The notes under the pieces: model-generated
What the model was told of the DNA's origin: nothing
Seen by the model: the letters and a program-made list of their open reading frames with translations, nothing else
The model's database searches: none
Assembly (NCBI GenBank): GCA_030263555.1
Contig: SZPE01000034.1
Location: 1-42,857, forward strand
DNA: 42,857 bases
Reading direction: 5' to 3'
Origin: CFX2 sp014338005
GTDB taxonomy: Bacteria; Chloroflexota; Anaerolineae; Aggregatilineales; Phototrophicaceae
Shown: one piece after another, positions 15,076 through 23,006 of the stretch
Position numbering within the stretch: the first letter of the stretch is position 1
Layout: each line of letters starts with the position of its first letter
Program-made: the position numbers and the translations under genes

Positions 15076-16164
15076 ATGAGCAGTAATCATAAACGCCTGG
15101 TCATTCCTGGCCCGGTGGAAGTCCGCCGCGAAATTCTGGAAGCGCAAACCGAGTGGATGATCGGCCACCGTTCGGCGGCTTTCGCCGAGCTGTTTGGCCG
15201 TCTGCAAGGCAAACTCAAACAGGCTTTTCTGACGCAGCACCGGGTGATCGTCAGCGGCTCGTCCGGCACGGGGCTGTGGGAAGGCGCGTCGCGCAACTGC
15301 ATCCGCGACGGCCAGCGCGCGCTGCATCTGGTGGGCGGCGCGTTCAGCGAACGCTGGGCGGAGGTCAGCCAGCTTAACGGCAAAGAAGTGGACGTGATCG
15401 AAGTGGAATGGGGCAAAGCCCACACGCCGGAGATGGTGGCGGACGCGCTGAAAAACGGCGGCCACTACGACGCCGTGTGTTTTGTCCACAACGAAACCAG
15501 CACCGGCGTCACCAACCCGGTCAAGGCCATCAGCGCCGTCGTCCACGAACTTGACCCCGACGCGCTGGTACTGGTGGATACCGTCAGCGGCTTTTTGGGC
15601 GCAGAGTTCCGCACCGACGAATGGGGCGTGGACATCGCGCTCACCTCGTCACAGAAGGCTTTCGCGCTGCCGCCGGGCATCGCCTTCGCCGCCGTCAGCG
15701 ACCGCGTGCTGGAACGCGCCAAACAGGTCAAAAACCGGGGTTACTACTTCGACTTTTTGGAACTGGACAAACTGCTGCAAAAGAATAACACGCCCTCCAC
15801 GCCGCCCATCGCCCTGATGTTCGCCGCCGACAAACAATTGGACGACATCCTGGCCGAAGGGCTGGACAACCGCTGGGCGCGCCATTTGCAGATGCGCGAC
15901 CTGACCATCCAGTGGGCGGACTCGCGCGAGATGGGGCTGTTCGCGCAGGACGGCTACCGCTCGCCGACCGTGACGACCGTCGCCAACGGGCGCGGCATCA
16001 GCGTGGACGACATGGCGAAGTTCATGGGCGGCAAGGGTTTCAGCATGGACAAGGGTTACGGCAAAATCAAAGGCCAGACCTTCCGCATCGCCCACATGGG
16101 CGACATGACCATTTCGACGCTGGAAGAAGTGCTGGCCGGCTTGGACGAATTTTTGGGGGTGTAG
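15076..16164 (+). CDS. Class V PLP-dependent aminotransferase (phosphoserine or serine-glyoxylate/alanine-glyoxylate type)
   Basis: 362 aa, start preceded by AAGGGGG. Fold-type I class V features are IPGPVEV at the N-terminus, GSSGTGLWEGA for phosphate binding, FVHNETSTGV, LVDTVSG with the PLP-ring Asp D168, and the Schiff-base lysine K194 in SSQKAFALPPG. The next gene on the same strand is a SerA-like dehydrogenase 107 nt away, which makes phosphohydroxypyruvate transamination in serine synthesis the best guess. Homologues of this kind are often labelled alanine-glyoxylate aminotransferase, so specificity is inferred from context. Cytoplasmic. Confidence 0.8.
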   Translation: MSSNHKRLVIPGPVEVRREILEAQTEWMIGHRSAAFAELFGRLQGKLKQAFLTQHRVIVSGSSGTGLWEGASRNCIRDGQRALHLVGGAFSERWAEVSQLNGKEVDVIEVEWGKAHTPEMVADALKNGGHYDAVCFVHNETSTGVTNPVKAISAVVHELDPDALVLVDTVSGFLGAEFRTDEWGVDIALTSSQKAFALPPGIAFAAVSDRVLERAKQVKNRGYYFDFLELDKLLQKNNTPSTPPIALMFAADKQLDDILAEGLDNRWARHLQMRDLTIQWADSREMGLFAQDGYRSPTVTTVANGRGISVDDMAKFMGGKGFSMDKGYGKIKGQTFRIAHMGDMTISTLEEVLAGLDEFLGV

Positions 16165-16213
16165 GCAGCGTTACCAGTTGCCGGTTTATCTTTCATCCGG
16201 TCACAATTAGCCT

Positions 16214-16244
16214 GCCGCCGGCTTTCCAACTGGAAACTGGCGGC
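16214..16244 (+). repeat. Long imperfect hairpin between aminotransferase and serA-like genes
   Basis: GCCGCCGG (16214-16221) pairs with CTGGCGGC (16237-16244, one G-T pair), and inside it TTTCC pairs with GGAAA, giving about 13 pairs with one bulged base. It lies 27 nt before the serA-like start codon. It could be an intergenic palindromic repeat or a processing/attenuation structure; no T tract follows. Confidence 0.4.
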
Positions 16245-16271
16245 TGACAACTGAAAACTTCAGGAGCAGCC

Positions 16272-17237
16272 ATGACCACTTACCATGTACTCGTGCCGGA
16301 CAGCGTGCATCCGTCCGCCGTTGAAATTCTCCAGAGCGCCGGTTTAAGCGTTACCGCGCCGGGGCAGATGAAACGCCCGGAGACGCTGGCCGCCGTCGCC
16401 GAAGCCGACGCGCTCATCATCCGCAGCGCCACCAAAGCCGACGCCGAACTGCTGAACGCCGCCGCCCGGTTGAAAGCGATTGCCCGCGCCGGGGTGGGCG
16501 TGGACAACGTAGACCTGAACGTGGCGACACAAAAGGGCATCGTCGTGATGAACACGCCGGACGGCAATACCGTCGCCACCGCCGAACACACCTTCGGCCT
16601 GATGCTGGCGCTGGCGCGGCACATCCCCCAGGCGCACAGCTCGATGCAGGCCGGCAGGTGGGATCGTAAGTCCTATATGGGTACAGAACTGCGCGGCAAA
16701 ACGCTCGGCATCGTTGGCTTCGGGCGCATCGGGCGGGCGATTGCCAAACGCGCTCTGGCCTTCGAGATGACCGTCATCGCCCACGACCCGTATATCCCGC
16801 TGGACATCGCCGAAGATTTTGGCGTGGAACTGGTCAGCCTGGACGCGCTGTTCGCCCGCGCCGATTTCATCAGCCTGCACAGCCTGATTACCGACGAAAC
16901 GCGCCACATGATTAACAAAGACAGCCTGGCGCGCATGAAACCCGGTGTGCGGATCATCAACGCGGCGCGCGGCGCGCTGGTCAACGAGGCCGACCTGGCC
17001 GAAGCCATCAAAAGCGGCCATGTGGCGGGCGCGGCGCTGGACGTGTACGGCGAAGAACCGCCGCCTCCCGATCATCCGCTGGTGGGGCTGCCGAACGTGA
17101 TTGATACGCCGCATCTGGCCGCCAGCACCGAGGAAGCCCAGGTGGCGGTGGCGGTGGAAGCAGCGCATCTGATCGCTGCCGCCCTCACGCGCGGCGAGTT
17201 CAAAAACGTCGTGAATGTCGAAGTGCTGAAACAGTAG
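16272..17237 (+). CDS. serA: D-3-phosphoglycerate dehydrogenase-like 2-hydroxyacid dehydrogenase
   Basis: 321 aa, CAGGAG 5-6 nt before the ATG. The NAD-binding site is GIVGFGRIG (146-154). The catalytic triad of the D-2-hydroxyacid dehydrogenase family is visible: R233 in NAARGALVNEADL, E262 in DVYGEEPPP and H281 in DTPHLAASTEEAQ. The last motif is typical of SerA (HxGASTxEAQ). The protein ends right after the catalytic domains, so it lacks the ACT or ASB regulatory domains of long SerA forms and would not show the usual serine feedback through them. The adjacent aminotransferase supports serine synthesis; glyoxylate/hydroxypyruvate reductase is the alternative. It ends 5 nt from the convergent hydrolase gene. 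Confidence 0.8.
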   Translation: MTTYHVLVPDSVHPSAVEILQSAGLSVTAPGQMKRPETLAAVAEADALIIRSATKADAELLNAAARLKAIARAGVGVDNVDLNVATQKGIVVMNTPDGNTVATAEHTFGLMLALARHIPQAHSSMQAGRWDRKSYMGTELRGKTLGIVGFGRIGRAIAKRALAFEMTVIAHDPYIPLDIAEDFGVELVSLDALFARADFISLHSLITDETRHMINKDSLARMKPGVRIINAARGALVNEADLAEAIKSGHVAGAALDVYGEEPPPPDHPLVGLPNVIDTPHLAASTEEAQVAVAVEAAHLIAAALTRGEFKNVVNVEVLKQ

Positions 17238-17242
17238 CGCGT

Positions 17243-18022
17243 CTACAACCTGCGCTCGTCCAGCCAGGCCAGTATCCGGTCGGCGACGGCCTGCCAGCCG
17301 GTTTCCAGCATCATATCGTGCGCCACCGGGAAAAATTCGGCCTGCGTCAGATACGCCTGCGCGGTGCGTTCCTGCTCCTGGCGCGTGAAGATGGTGTCGC
17401 GCTCCGCCGCCAGCACCAGCACCGGAGTGGTGACGCGCGCCGGGTTCGGCAGGGCCAGCAGGCCGGAGTCCAGTATCATGCGGAAGGACTCCGAACCCAG
17501 GCGCTCGTGGTAGCGGCGCGCCTGCTCGTCCGGCATATCGGCGGAAAAAAAGGCGGCGCGGCTGAGTTTGGGGTCGGCGATCATGTGATAGCCGGTAAGC
17601 GTCAGCACCGTTTTGAGCATCGGCAGCGGGTGGCGTGCGGTATAACGCAGCAGAAAGGGCAGCACGCCGTTCGCCGGCAGGGTCGCCAGCAGCACCCCGG
17701 CGGGCGCGCGGCGGTTTTCCAGGTACTTTTGCACGACGTACCCGCCCAACGAATGGCCGATCAAGACCGGCAGGGTCGCCAGGCTGCGCGCCACCTGCTC
17801 CACATCGTTGACGTAATCTATCCAGCTTGACCAGCGCAGCGCCCCGGCGCTTTTGCCATGTCCGCGCAGGCTGAGGGCGTGGGCTTCGTAACCATGTTGG
17901 GCGAAATAGGGCAGAAAATATTCGTCCCAGCACCATGCGCCGTGCCACGCGCCATGCACGAACAGCAGCGGAGTCGGGCGCGGCGTGCCGGTCGGTTGGC
18001 GGGTGATGACTTCCAGATGCAT
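17243..18022 (-). CDS. Alpha/beta hydrolase (esterase/lipase-like)
   Basis: 259 aa, AGGAG upstream of the ATG at 18022. Features: LLFVHGAWHGAWCWDEYFLP (oxyanion region), GYEAHALSLRGHGKSAG, nucleophile elbow GHSLGG, acid PVLVLAAERDTIF and base in VAHDMM. There is no signal peptide, so it is cytoplasmic. It is in the broad monoacylglycerol lipase/haloperoxidase-like group; the substrate is unknown. It lies downstream of the PQQ-type dehydrogenase gene but is separated from it by a good terminator at 18040-18080. Confidence 0.8.
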   Translation of the reverse strand: MHLEVITRQPTGTPRPTPLLFVHGAWHGAWCWDEYFLPYFAQHGYEAHALSLRGHGKSAGALRWSSWIDYVNDVEQVARSLATLPVLIGHSLGGYVVQKYLENRRAPAGVLLATLPANGVLPFLLRYTARHPLPMLKTVLTLTGYHMIADPKLSRAAFFSADMPDEQARRYHERLGSESFRMILDSGLLALPNPARVTTPVLVLAAERDTIFTRQEQERTAQAYLTQAEFFPVAHDMMLETGWQAVADRILAWLDERRL

Positions 18023-18039
18023 AAAAATGCTCCTGTTTT

Positions 18040-18080
18040 AAAAAAGGTGGGGAAGCAGCGGAAAAATCCCGCGCTTCCCC
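18040..18080 (-). terminator. Intrinsic terminator of the PQQ-type dehydrogenase gene
   Basis: On the minus strand GGGGAAGC (18073-18080) pairs with GCTTCCCC (18049-18056), with further CGGG/CCG pairing inside, followed after CACC by a T run (18040-18045). It lies between the stop of the gene ending at 18128 and the start of the hydrolase at 18022. Confidence 0.75.
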
Positions 18081-18127
18081 TATTCTATCGTGTTCTATCG
18101 TGATCGCAGGCCGGTTCGTATTATTTA

Positions 18128-19711
18128 TCAGGGCTGTTCCGGCAGCGTCAGCACATAAGCCACCAGCGCGTCAATCTGGTCAGGCCGCAGCGCCGAGCCG
18201 TAAAGCTGGTACATATAGTTGGCGCTGTAATTCGGCACGATGTAGGCGTTCGGCTCGACAATGGACTGGCGCACGTAAGCCTCGGCGTTCAGGCCCGGCA
18301 CGCGCGACCCGGCAGCCCGGTAGATTCCCAGCAGCGACGGCCCCAGGCCGTTCATAGTCGGGTCGAGCAGGTGGCAGGTGACGCAGGCGGGCGTATTTTC
18401 CGCGCCGCTGTTGTAAATCACCTCGCCCCTGGCGACCAGTTCGGCGGGGTACTCCGGCAAAACGGCGGGCAGCGGCGAAGGCGTGGGCGTGGCCGCCGCC
18501 AGCCGCGCGGCGATTTCCTCGTCGTAGCGGATGCGGTACACCGTCGCGGTACTCCATTCCAGCACATACAGTGCGCCGTCCGGCCCGACGGTGACATCCA
18601 CCGGGCGGTAGTTGCCCAGCCCCAGGTTAAAATCGGCGAAAACTTCCCATTCCGCCGTAAACGTGCCGTCCTCGGTCGGCGTCAGCGAAACGAAGATGAT
18701 GTTCTGGCCGTTGGAAATGCCCCGGTCGAGCGCCACGTTCGCGCCCGTCCCCCACTGCGCCAGGAACAGGCCGTTGTGATATTTCTCCGGGAATGGGCCG
18801 CCGGCGTAATAAGTGATGCCGGCGCTGCCGACCGCCGCGTACAGGTCGGTGATGGGCGGCTCGACATCCGGCCAGGTTACGTCCCCCGGCGGGCGGCCAT
18901 AATAGGTGGGGAAGCCGTAATCCCGCCCCTGCCGCACATGGTTGATTTCCTCCGGCGGCATGTAGGGCATCATCCGGCTGAACTCGCTCGGATTGTTGTC
19001 GGACGTGAACAGGTCGCCTGCCGGCGAAAATACCAGATCGTAGGGATTGCGGAAGCCGGTGGCGAAGGTTTCCAGCTCGCTGCCGTCGGGGTTCATACGC
19101 AGGATGCGCGCTTCATAAGGGTCATCGCTCAGCGGCCCGTGATCGGTGGTTGCGCCGACGCCGACGTACAGTTTGCCGTCCGGCCCGAAGGCGATGCCGT
19201 TGTTGGAGTGGTCGGGGAATTGCAGCGTCGGCAGCCCTTGCACGATGTCCGTCAGGGTGTCCAGCCGGCCATCGCCGCTGCTGTCCTCCAGGGTGGCGAT
19301 ATGCCCGCCATATGAGATGTACATCAGGCCGTCGTCGCGGAACGTCAGGCCGACGCTGTGCGCGATGCGCCCGCCGGGGTTGTCGTACAGGATTTCCTGC
19401 GTTTCGGCCAGGCCGTCGCCGTCGGCATCCTGAAAACGAAAGATATGGCCGCCGGCGTCCAGTACGTACAGCCGTTCGTCCGGCCCGAAAGTGACAACGG
19501 TTGGGATATTCGCGCCGGCGGCTTTGGCGGCTACCTCGGCCACAAAACCGGGATGAACCAGCACGCGAAAATTGGCGGGCGGCTGGCGGTCGGCGGCCCA
19601 CTGCTGCAAACGCCGGGCGACCGTCACCCCGCCGATGCCCGCCAGCCCCAACAGCCCCAACAGCGCCAGCGCCAGTGGGATCAACAACAATGCCAGTTGA
19701 GCGCGTTTCAC
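18128..19711 (-). CDS. PQQ-dependent sugar dehydrogenase-like beta-propeller fused to cytochrome c
   Basis: 527 aa from a GTG start at 19711 with AGGA upstream. An N-terminal hydrophobic segment (about 7-32) anchors or exports it. Residues 45-400 resemble the soluble glucose/sorbosone dehydrogenase propeller: LLVHPGFVAEV-like start, GLTFRDDGLMYISYGG, NNGIAFGPDGKLYVGVGATT, FATGFRNPYDLVFSPAGDLF and VGPDGALYVLEW. The C-terminal part carries one heme site, CVTCH at 443-447, with M500 as likely axial ligand. It probably oxidises a sugar or alcohol outside the membrane and passes electrons to the attached heme and then the respiratory chain. Substrate and cofactor are inferred from the family. Confidence 0.8.
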   Translation of the reverse strand: MKRAQLALLLIPLALALLGLLGLAGIGGVTVARRLQQWAADRQPPANFRVLVHPGFVAEVAAKAAGANIPTVVTFGPDERLYVLDAGGHIFRFQDADGDGLAETQEILYDNPGGRIAHSVGLTFRDDGLMYISYGGHIATLEDSSGDGRLDTLTDIVQGLPTLQFPDHSNNGIAFGPDGKLYVGVGATTDHGPLSDDPYEARILRMNPDGSELETFATGFRNPYDLVFSPAGDLFTSDNNPSEFSRMMPYMPPEEINHVRQGRDYGFPTYYGRPPGDVTWPDVEPPITDLYAAVGSAGITYYAGGPFPEKYHNGLFLAQWGTGANVALDRGISNGQNIIFVSLTPTEDGTFTAEWEVFADFNLGLGNYRPVDVTVGPDGALYVLEWSTATVYRIRYDEEIAARLAAATPTPSPLPAVLPEYPAELVARGEVIYNSGAENTPACVTCHLLDPTMNGLGPSLLGIYRAAGSRVPGLNAEAYVRQSIVEPNAYIVPNYSANYMYQLYGSALRPDQIDALVAYVLTLPEQP

Positions 19712-19811
19712 GATATTATCCTGTTTTTAATCCTCCATTTTGTGAATAGTATAACAAACGGCCTAAAGGCTGCCTAACACCAAAAATACCACGCGGCGGC
19801 ACTCGAAACGG

Positions 19812-20744
19812 CTAAAAAATCTTCTGCCAGATGAACTCCCGGTACGCCTCGGTGAAGCCGGCTGCCTCGTACAGCGCGTTGGCGGCAGCCGCATCGCCCG
19901 TGCCGACATAAACGTACAGCGCGCCCAGCGCCTTCAACCGGCGCAGCCCTTCAAACATCAGCGCCTGCGCCAGCCCCTTGCGGCGGTGCGCCGGGTGCGT
20001 GCAAACCGGCTCGAAGATGCCCCGCCGGTTGGTTTCGTCATAGGTGATGCCCACATGCGCCGCAAACCTACCATCGGGTGTTTCGGCCACCAGATGCAGG
20101 TCGTAACGGAAGGACGGCGCAGAGGTGGCGAAGGTGTGGAACTCCTTCGCGGTGTGAAAGTCCCGGTTGAAGGCGGCGTTTAACACGTCGGCGATACGCC
20201 GGCAGTCATCTTCGTCGCCGGGGCGCAGCGCGCGCAGAACGTACCCTTCGGCCAGCGCCGGTTCGGGCAAAGGCTGGCTGCCCAGGCGCAGCCGGCGGCT
20301 CATGCCGCCCCAGGCGGTTTTCTGGTAGCCGCGCGCCTCCAGCAGGCGGCGGCGATGGGCGTCGTATTCCATGACGCACACATGCAGGCGGCGCTGCCCG
20401 TCCCCGGTCGGCACGGCCAGATGCGCCTCCGCCCAGGCGATCATCTCATCTTCGATCCGGTGGCGGTAGTCGGGATGCACCTGCAAATGCGCCTCGCCGC
20501 TGCCGTCGGGGTTGACCACCCCCACCAGCTTTCCGGCTTCGGTTTCCCACAGATGAATCTGTGCCGCCCAGCCGGGGTCGAGCGCCGCATCCTCGTTGTG
20601 GAAGCGCGCGCCTTCCCAGCGGCGGATTTCCCAGTTCAGGTCAGGCGGGGTGATGGGATAGGTTTCGATCAAAAACTGGCGCACCTTCCAGAAGTCGTCG
20701 TCGCTCTGGAAAGATCGGCTGAAAAAACGTTCGCTGTCGGTCAT
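19812..20744 (-). CDS. GNAT-family N-acetyltransferase, two GNAT-like domains
   Basis: 310 aa, AGGGGGAAA before the ATG. The N-terminal half (about 10-150) is a degenerate GNAT fold (LVGVVNPDGSGEAHLQVHPD). The C-terminal half (about 170-308) has a good acetyl-CoA motif THPAHRRKGLAQALMFEGLR and the closing ANALYEAAGF helix. Cytoplasmic; acceptor substrate unknown. The 419-bp gap upstream (20745-21163) holds a dispersed repeat and no gene. Confidence 0.8.
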   Translation of the reverse strand: MTDSERFFSRSFQSDDDFWKVRQFLIETYPITPPDLNWEIRRWEGARFHNEDAALDPGWAAQIHLWETEAGKLVGVVNPDGSGEAHLQVHPDYRHRIEDEMIAWAEAHLAVPTGDGQRRLHVCVMEYDAHRRRLLEARGYQKTAWGGMSRRLRLGSQPLPEPALAEGYVLRALRPGDEDDCRRIADVLNAAFNRDFHTAKEFHTFATSAPSFRYDLHLVAETPDGRFAAHVGITYDETNRRGIFEPVCTHPAHRRKGLAQALMFEGLRRLKALGALYVYVGTGDAAAANALYEAAGFTEAYREFIWQKIF

Positions 20745-20905
20745 GATTTCCCCCTGGAAATGAAACGCAGTTAGTGTAATTCCCCGGCCTGCGTGCGGGC
20801 AAGGGCAGCCGCCGGGGATTACAGGGCAATCGCTTGAAGATACTTGGTCTCAATAAGCGTGCTATCCGCCCTTGACCCCACCCCCAAACCCCCTCCCCAT
20901 GCAAT

Positions 20906-21038
20906 GGAGAGGGGGCTTATAAAGACTCTTACTCCCCCTTTCTCCATATACGGCGACCGGAGGAAGTCCCTTTAGGGAGGAAAGGGGGCCGGGGGGATAG
21001 GGGTTAACGTGACGCGAAATTACAGTTTGAAGCGATTA
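20906..21038 (+). repeat. Dispersed repeat of about 130 bp, copy 1
   Basis: This segment, rich in G and C runs, recurs almost unchanged in inverted orientation at 42675-42804. Shared landmarks include TATACGGCGACCGGAGGAAG and GGAAAGGGGGCCGGGGGGAT, ending in ACAGTTTGAAGCGATT. A few substitutions separate the copies. It is a non-coding REP/MITE-like intergenic element filling most of the gap between the GNAT and metallopeptidase genes. Confidence 0.8.
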
Positions 21039-21163
21039 CCCTGCCGGGGATTAACGTTCGTTCTGAATTTGCGCGCGGGGCGTTGAAGGCCGGGGCGCGT
21101 TTGACTTACAATCGAGTCTGGCATATTTGCCTTTTTCGTCCGCCCTGTTCAGGAGTGACCGCT

Positions 21164-22411
21164 TTGAAGTCTATCGGTATGTTCGTCCTCGTTTTGATCG
21201 TCGGCGCATCTGGCGTGCTGGCGCAGGACATCAGCCCGGCGTTGGAAGCCCACCTGGAGGCTGTTGAACAGGCCGCCGCCCGGCTGCGCGGCCTGGAAGC
21301 CCTGGAGCCGGTGGAGCATCGTTTCCCCACCCGCGCCGACGTGCGCGCCTACCTGGAGCGCGAACTGAACATCCAGCTTGATGAGGAAACCATTCTCCGC
21401 GAAACGCAGTTTTACGTCGCTTTCGACCTGCTGCCGCCGGATGCAGACCTGCTGCAAGTTTACCTGGACTTTTATAACAGCCCGGCGGGTGTGGCCGGGT
21501 TTTATGATACCGAGTCGAAAGCTATGAATGTGCTGCTGCTGGGCGGCGGCGAGCCGGGCGACCAACTGCCGCTGCTCGACCAGATCACCTACGCGCACGA
21601 GTTCACCCATGCCCTGCAAGACCAGCACTTCGGCCTGGAAACCCTGCTGGATGACCCCGACCTGCTGACCAACCCCCACCGCGCGCTGGCGATTTTATCG
21701 CTGGTGGAAGGCGACGCCACCGCCGTCATGACCGCCTACCTTCACGCCGCCGCGCAGCGCAACCCAATGGCGGCCATCGGGCTGCTGGTGCAGGGTTTCG
21801 CCGCCGGGGCGTTTAACATTCCGCCCGGCACGCCGCCGTTTATCGTCACGGAATTAACCTTCCCCTACCAGGATGGTATGAACTTCGTCAATGCGCTGTA
21901 CCGCGAAGGCGGCTGGGAGGCCGTCAACCGCGCTTATGATGACCTGCCCGTTTCCACCGAGCAGATTCTCCACCCCGCTAAATACCTGGCCGGGGAACAG
22001 CCGCAGCCGGTGACGCTGGAAACCGCGCCGCCCGACCCGGACTGGGTGCTGCTGGCCGACCGGACGCTGGGCGAATTTTACCTGCGGTCGTACCTGGATA
22101 CGCAGCTTCCGGCGGCGGAGGCTCACAAAGCCGCTGCCGGCTGGGGCGGCGACCGCTATCACCTGTACTATAACGAAACCACCGGCCAGCGCGCCTGGGC
22201 GCTGCGTTTGAAGTGGGACTCCCCCGCCGACTCCGCCGAGTTCGCCGCCGCGATGGCGGCCTTCGCCGAAGCGCGTTTTGAAGACGCGCCGGTGGAAGAT
22301 GGCTGCTGGTCGGGGACGGATGCGGCGGTGTGTTTGGCCGGCGGCGAGGCCGAAACGCGCGTGGCCGCCGCGCCGACGGCGGAGATGGCGCGCGCCCTGC
22401 TGGGGCGGTAA
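21164..22411 (+). CDS. Secreted zinc metallopeptidase-like protein (HEFTH)
   Basis: 415 aa from a TTG at 21164, chosen because AGGAG lies 8 nt before it and a signal peptide follows (MKSIGMFVLVLIVGASGVLA); an in-frame GTG at 21155 is less well placed. The zinc motif is YAHEFTHALQDQHF (H145, E146, H149). The later LSLVEGDATAVM offers a Glu as the probable third ligand, as in gluzincin-like families. It is likely an exported protease or protease-like protein; the target is unknown. No transmembrane segment is seen after the signal peptide. Confidence 0.7.
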   Translation: MKSIGMFVLVLIVGASGVLAQDISPALEAHLEAVEQAAARLRGLEALEPVEHRFPTRADVRAYLERELNIQLDEETILRETQFYVAFDLLPPDADLLQVYLDFYNSPAGVAGFYDTESKAMNVLLLGGGEPGDQLPLLDQITYAHEFTHALQDQHFGLETLLDDPDLLTNPHRALAILSLVEGDATAVMTAYLHAAAQRNPMAAIGLLVQGFAAGAFNIPPGTPPFIVTELTFPYQDGMNFVNALYREGGWEAVNRAYDDLPVSTEQILHPAKYLAGEQPQPVTLETAPPDPDWVLLADRTLGEFYLRSYLDTQLPAAEAHKAAAGWGGDRYHLYYNETTGQRAWALRLKWDSPADSAEFAAAMAAFAEARFEDAPVEDGCWSGTDAAVCLAGGEAETRVAAAPTAEMARALLGR

Positions 22412-22469
22412 GGTTTGGCGCGCGCGCCACGTCTGGAATAGTGGCCGTATCTAAAAATTTCATCAGAAT

Positions 22470-22496
22470 TTAGCACTCATCTATGGTCAGTGCTAA
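22470..22496 (+). promoter_or_regulatory. CIRCE operator (HrcA binding site) with overlapping promoter
   Basis: TTAGCACTC (22470-22478), nine bases, then CAGTGCTAA (22488-22496). The CIRCE consensus is TTAGCACTC-N9-GAGTGCTAA, so 17 of 18 arm positions match. A TATGAT -10 box at 22507-22512, with TGGTCA 17 nt upstream inside the operator, gives a promoter that bound HrcA would block. The gene controlled is the FmdB-like gene at 22567. No hrcA or chaperone gene is in the window. Confidence 0.8.
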
Positions 22497-22566
22497 AAAA
22501 TTGGTGTATGATGGAAAACGGCTTGTAACGCAGACTCGCTTGAGTTTGATGAGGGGTGTATCCGCC

Positions 22567-22836
22567 ATGCCTGTCTATACCTACCGCCGCGAAGACGGCT
22601 CGACCTTTGAAATCCGGCAGAAGTTCCTGGAAGAACCGCTGACTGTAGACCCATCCACCGGGCAGCGTGTGGTGCGGGTGGTGCAGCCGGCGGGGATCAT
22701 TTTTAAAGGTTCCGGCTTCTATGTTAACGACAGCAAAAGCGCCTCCCGCAGCAGCGTGAACAACACTGCCGGCAGTCCTAAACCGGAGACGAAAGCGGCC
22801 ACCGCGCCGGCCTCCACCCAGGCCGCTGCCGACTGA
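22567..22836 (+). CDS. FmdB-family regulatory-protein-like small protein lacking zinc cysteines
   Basis: 89 aa from the ATG at 22567; a longer in-frame extension exists but would run through the promoter. It starts MPVYTYRREDGSTFE and ends its core IFKGSGFYVNDS, the frame of FmdB/CxxC-type small proteins (MPxYEYxCxxC … FKGSGFYxxD). The four zinc-ribbon cysteines of that family are absent. The C-terminal tail is rich in Ala, Thr and Ser and probably disordered. Under a CIRCE operator it would be induced by heat or protein-folding stress. Function unknown. A textbook terminator follows. Confidence 0.7.
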   Translation: MPVYTYRREDGSTFEIRQKFLEEPLTVDPSTGQRVVRVVQPAGIIFKGSGFYVNDSKSASRSSVNNTAGSPKPETKAATAPASTQAAAD

Positions 22837-22872
22837 GACGCTGGAAACGCCTCTGTTACCGCACTTTTGAAT

Positions 22873-22895
22873 GCCTCCTTCGGGAGGCTTTTTTT
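22873..22895 (+). terminator. Intrinsic terminator after FmdB-like gene
   Basis: GCCTCC-TTCG-GGAGGC followed by seven T: a 6-bp G/C stem with a stable UUCG tetraloop and a T tract, 37 nt after the stop. Confidence 0.9.
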
Positions 22896-23006
22896 GTTTC
22901 TCAGCCGCGATTCCTATTGCGCCCCCGGATTTCCCGGTTTATAAACAATTTACGGCAGGCCTGCCGATATGTTTGTTTTCGGTGAAAATGATGAGGATAG
23001 AAATCC

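Noticed and set aside
22483..22566. Upstream extension of the FmdB-like protein (start at 22483)
   Set aside because: The extension would overlap the CIRCE operator and the TATGAT box, and the family starts at MPxYxY, so 22567 is the start.
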